This document shows positions 6,395 to 7,844 of a stretch of DNA of 7,844 nt, one piece after another. Where the stretch lies: the NCBI GenBank assembly GCA_964562165.1, contig CAZLRZ010000030.1, positions 1-7,844 of the forward strand, in the 5' to 3' direction. The notes under the pieces were generated by a model. It made no database searches, was not told the origin of the DNA, and was given only the letters and a program-made list of their open reading frames with translations. The first letter of the stretch is position 1. The number at the start of each line of letters is the position of its first letter. Source of the DNA: JAKQLP01 sp964562165. GTDB taxonomy: Bacteria > Patescibacteriota > Dojkabacteria > B142 > OLB20. Position numbers and translations under genes: made by a program.

Positions 6395-7030
6395 TTAATT
6401 ACTCCAAAGATAATATTCTAATACAATAGACAATGAGAACCGTGGATCGTTAACAATTGGACTTTCGTCCTGTCCGCCGCTATTAGCCTTCTGTTCTTTG
6501 TAGTGAGTATATGAAATGCCTTTTGTGTTAAAAGGAACTGGGAATTCTTCGAGATCTTTGATAAAGGTATCCAATTGTTCAAGCGTTCCTAAAACGGACA
6601 AACTTATCTGTTTTGGCACTACACCACTAACCGATGAGATCTGTTCGTCAGTAGTCGCATTGGGCTGATTAAAAGAAACAGAGTTTAAAACACATCCGTC
6701 TTTTTTGCAAATTTCAGAAAGGTTGGCCAAAAGGACTTCGGTATTGGGCTTTTTACCGTTATATTTTTCATAAAGGTTAATGGTATCTTTCTTTTCGGCA
6801 AACTCTTCGCTTAAATCATCCATTGCCTGTCTTTTTTGTTTTAGTTGGCCTAAATATTGCGATTTAATCTCGTTGTTTTTCAATTGATCGGTAATTGACC
6901 TGTAGGCAGGCAAAATAGCTAGCACCAACATTAATACGATCATGAAGATAGTTAAGCCACCAGTAGTAAAAGTGCTTGCTTTTTTTGAATTAAAAATATT
7001 TGCCAGTTTGTAATTTGTCGTTAGTGCCAT
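6395..7030 (-). CDS. pilO: PilO-like type IV pilus assembly protein
   Basis: A 211-residue bitopic inner-membrane protein. A short cytoplasmic tail (1-23) is followed by one helix (24-41), a coiled-coil stretch (about 45-90, rich in Lys/Gln/Glu: LKQKRQAMDDLSEEFAEKK) and a C-terminal ferredoxin-like region (95-209). The hallmark is LSVLGTLEQLDTFIKDLEEFP (144-164), matching the PilO core strand-helix where Gly-x-(Y/L) precedes a helix ending before a conserved Pro or Arg. In known systems PilO pairs with PilN and transmits signals between the cytoplasmic ATPase side and the outside of the type IV pilus (or related type II secretion/competence) machine. Cys108 and Cys113 (ICKKDGC) are close enough in the external domain to form a disulfide. 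It starts 2 nt after the pilN stop (TAA-TA-ATG), so coupling is likely. The pairing with a PilN-like gene strengthens the call; sequence similarity by eye alone would be moderate. Confidence 0.8.
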   Translation of the reverse strand: MALTTNYKLANIFNSKKASTFTTGGLTIFMIVLMLVLAILPAYRSITDQLKNNEIKSQYLGQLKQKRQAMDDLSEEFAEKKDTINLYEKYNGKKPNTEVLLANLSEICKKDGCVLNSVSFNQPNATTDEQISSVSGVVPKQISLSVLGTLEQLDTFIKDLEEFPVPFNTKGISYTHYKEQKANSGGQDESPIVNDPRFSLSIVLEYYLWSN

Positions 7031-7032
7031 TA

Positions 7033-7623
7033 TTAATTTGTCTTTGTAATATCAACAGCCTTAGGATCGCTTAATGCTTTATACCTAGGATTTGTTATTT
7101 TTGTTGTGAAAGTAAATTCTGATAATTGACTGACTTCAGTTGAAGATTTTTCAAAAACCGTAAGCTTTGTATCTTTAAAAAGAGGGGATTCTTTAAGACC
7201 TTTTTCCATAACATCAATTTCTGCACTAGTTGCTTTTCCATTTATACTGATAGTATCTTTGTTAATACCAATATCAAATTTCACACTGGATTTAGGCATA
7301 AAGCTATTTATTTGATTAAACACTTCACTGTAGATTTGCCCTTTAGTCCAAATTGTAGAAAAGCCCAAAGTTTTTATTTGAATATTTCGATATTTTTCTT
7401 CTTCAAAAGTCCTTTGAGTCATAATATTCTCAAGGGTTTCTATTTGTTGATCAAGACTTTTAGCTTGGACATCAACAATAATTCTAATAACCAATGCCAA
7501 AATAACGGCAACTTCAAAAACAATTAACACTGCTTTTGCTGTGCCGGTAATCCAATCGTAAAGGGTAGACCACTGCGAGGGCGCTTCAACCTGAGGTTTT
7601 AGAAAATTAAATCCTTTTTTCAA
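7033..7623 (-). CDS. pilN: PilN-like type IV pilus assembly protein, TTG start
   Basis: A 196-residue bitopic inner-membrane protein. The N-terminus KKGFNFLKPQ resembles the conserved INLLP tail by which PilN binds cytoplasmic PilM. Then come an amphipathic stretch, one helix at about 30-50, a coiled coil (53-85) and a ferredoxin-like domain (about 97-176) with the usual SEVFNQINSFMP helix followed by short strands (FDIGI, ISINGKA). The start is TTG at 7623. An in-frame TAG lies 12 nt upstream (7635-7633), and no ATG, GTG or other TTG occurs before the membrane helix, so TTG is practically the only choice; it keeps the FNFLKP element intact. No Shine-Dalgarno sequence precedes it; a purine run (AAAAAAGGA) lies just inside the gene. 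pilO follows after 2 nt. No pilM precedes it: the next gene upstream is a divergent tRNA, so PilM must be encoded elsewhere. Confidence 0.8.
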   Translation of the reverse strand: MKKGFNFLKPQVEAPSQWSTLYDWITGTAKAVLIVFEVAVILALVIRIIVDVQAKSLDQQIETLENIMTQRTFEEEKYRNIQIKTLGFSTIWTKGQIYSEVFNQINSFMPKSSVKFDIGINKDTISINGKATSAEIDVMEKGLKESPLFKDTKLTVFEKSSTEVSQLSEFTFTTKITNPRYKALSDPKAVDITKTN

Positions 7624-7701
7624 TTGGGCAGACTAAAATTTACAACTTTTACAATTAACTAAATTTAACATAAAAACAAATTGATGTGTATATATAAATT
7701 C

Positions 7702-7740
7702 CGTTTTGAAGATATAAATAGTTTTGCTATAATCAAAACG
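7702..7740. repeat. GTTTTG/CAAAAC dyads over the tRNA promoter
   Basis: CGTTTTGA at 7702-7709 is the exact inverted complement of TCAAAACG at 7733-7740; the arms are 31 bp apart, start to start. A second GTTTTG at 7721-7726 forms a tighter inverted repeat with CAAAAC at 7734-7739, with the seven bases CTATAAT, including the -10 box, exactly between the arms. There are thus three copies of the same 6-mer (two direct, one inverted) within 39 bp. They could be operator half-sites or chance in AT-rich DNA. Confidence 0.45.
7706..7733 (+). promoter_or_regulatory. Extended -10 sigma-70-type promoter for tRNA-Ser
   Basis: TATAAT at 7728-7733 is preceded by TGC (7725-7727), making a perfect extended -10 element. 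TTGAAG at 7706-7711 is a -35 with four of six consensus bases, 16 nt upstream. The predicted start near 7740 leaves a leader of about 15 nt before the mature tRNA 5' end at 7756, as expected for a single tRNA transcript. Confidence 0.75.
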
Positions 7741-7755
7741 TAATTAAGTACTAAT

Positions 7756-7844
7756 GGAGAGGTGACTGAGTGGCCGAAAGTACCTCACTGCTAACGAGGC
7801 GTAGGCTTTAAAACCTACCCCGGGTTCGAATCCCGGCCTCTCCG
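7756..7844 (+). tRNA. trnS-GCU: tRNA-Ser, anticodon GCU
   Basis: An 89-nt class II tRNA. The acceptor stem GGAGAGG (7756-7762) pairs with CCTCTCC (7837-7843), and the discriminator is G73 at 7844, as expected for serine. The D arm has a 3-bp stem (ACT/AGT) and an 11-nt loop with GG. The anticodon stem 7783-7787/7795-7799 encloses loop CTGCTAA, with anticodon GCT at 7790-7792, reading AGC/AGU. The long variable arm (7800-7819) has a 5-bp stem GTAGG/CCTAC, the class II mark of serine tRNA. The T arm is CCGGG-TTCGAAT-CCCGG (7820-7836). The closing pair of the anticodon stem, 31-39, is an A-C mismatch (7787 and 7795). Whether CCA is encoded cannot be seen because the window ends at base 73. Confidence 0.97.

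Larger units (their letters stand above)
7624..7755. other. Divergent intergenic region between pilN and tRNA-Ser
   Basis: This 132-bp, very AT-rich stretch separates the pilus genes (minus) from the tRNA gene (plus). The plus strand carries a clear tRNA promoter. On the minus strand there are only loose AT-rich -10-like strings (for example TAAATT following TGT), and no -35/-10 pair I would defend, although a promoter for pilN is expected here. No open frame of note lies in it. Confidence 0.6.

Noticed and set aside
7312..7527. Plus-strand open frame of 71 codons inside pilN
   Set aside because: Antisense to the coiled coil and ferredoxin-like domain of pilN; low-complexity Phe/Asn composition from AT-rich sequence.
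1..7623. TGA as a glycine codon (genetic code 25)
   Set aside because: All genes are full length and rich in ordinary Gly codons in the standard code, and no conserved domain is interrupted by TGA.

Overview
The window is AT-rich, compact, gene-dense bacterial DNA. Several traits point to a candidate phyla radiation (Patescibacteria) genome, perhaps the Microgenomates/WWE3 side. Genes overlap or abut. Every one of the nine stop codons is TAA. No start has a convincing Shine-Dalgarno sequence. The two aminoacyl-tRNA synthetases lack their optional C-terminal appendices. A four-helix membrane protein has the look of a family I associate with patescibacterial genomes. This placement rests on recognition by eye, not on a search. 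TGA is not needed as a sense codon, so the TGA=Gly code of Gracilibacteria/Absconditabacteria is unlikely.

Layout. At the left edge on the + strand is the 3' part of valS (valyl-tRNA synthetase). It converges, with a 17-bp gap, on a run of eight minus-strand genes. In transcription order these are: pilN-like (TTG start), pilO-like, a 71-aa single-helix protein, a 314-aa six-helix membrane protein, a 172-aa four-helix membrane protein, metG (methionyl-tRNA synthetase), tatD (metal-dependent DNase/hydrolase) and a membrane-anchored polysaccharide deacetylase (NodB/CE4). Spacings in the same order are 2, 12, 48, 0, -44, 1 and -32 nt. The run therefore looks like one or two operons, the only real break being the 48-bp gap at 6119-6166. 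At the right edge, divergent from the run, is a tRNA-Ser(GCU) gene with a clear extended -10 promoter. The window ends at its discriminator base.

How the genes fit together. pilN/pilO/orf71 look like the inner-membrane alignment module of a type IV pilus machine, with the small protein in the place where pilP usually sits. The two polytopic membrane proteins are of unknown function and are closely linked in sequence to metG. metG-tatD is a widespread bacterial gene pair. The deacetylase is probably an envelope polysaccharide or peptidoglycan modifying enzyme and may have its own leaderless transcript. The rest is housekeeping translation machinery.

I see no CRISPR array, insertion sequence, phage gene or toxin-antitoxin pair, and no strong candidate for a wholly new system. 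The points most worth a second look are the small protein beside pilO, the conserved unknown membrane pair coupled to metG, the GTTTTG dyads around the tRNA promoter, and the leaderless-looking start of the deacetylase.
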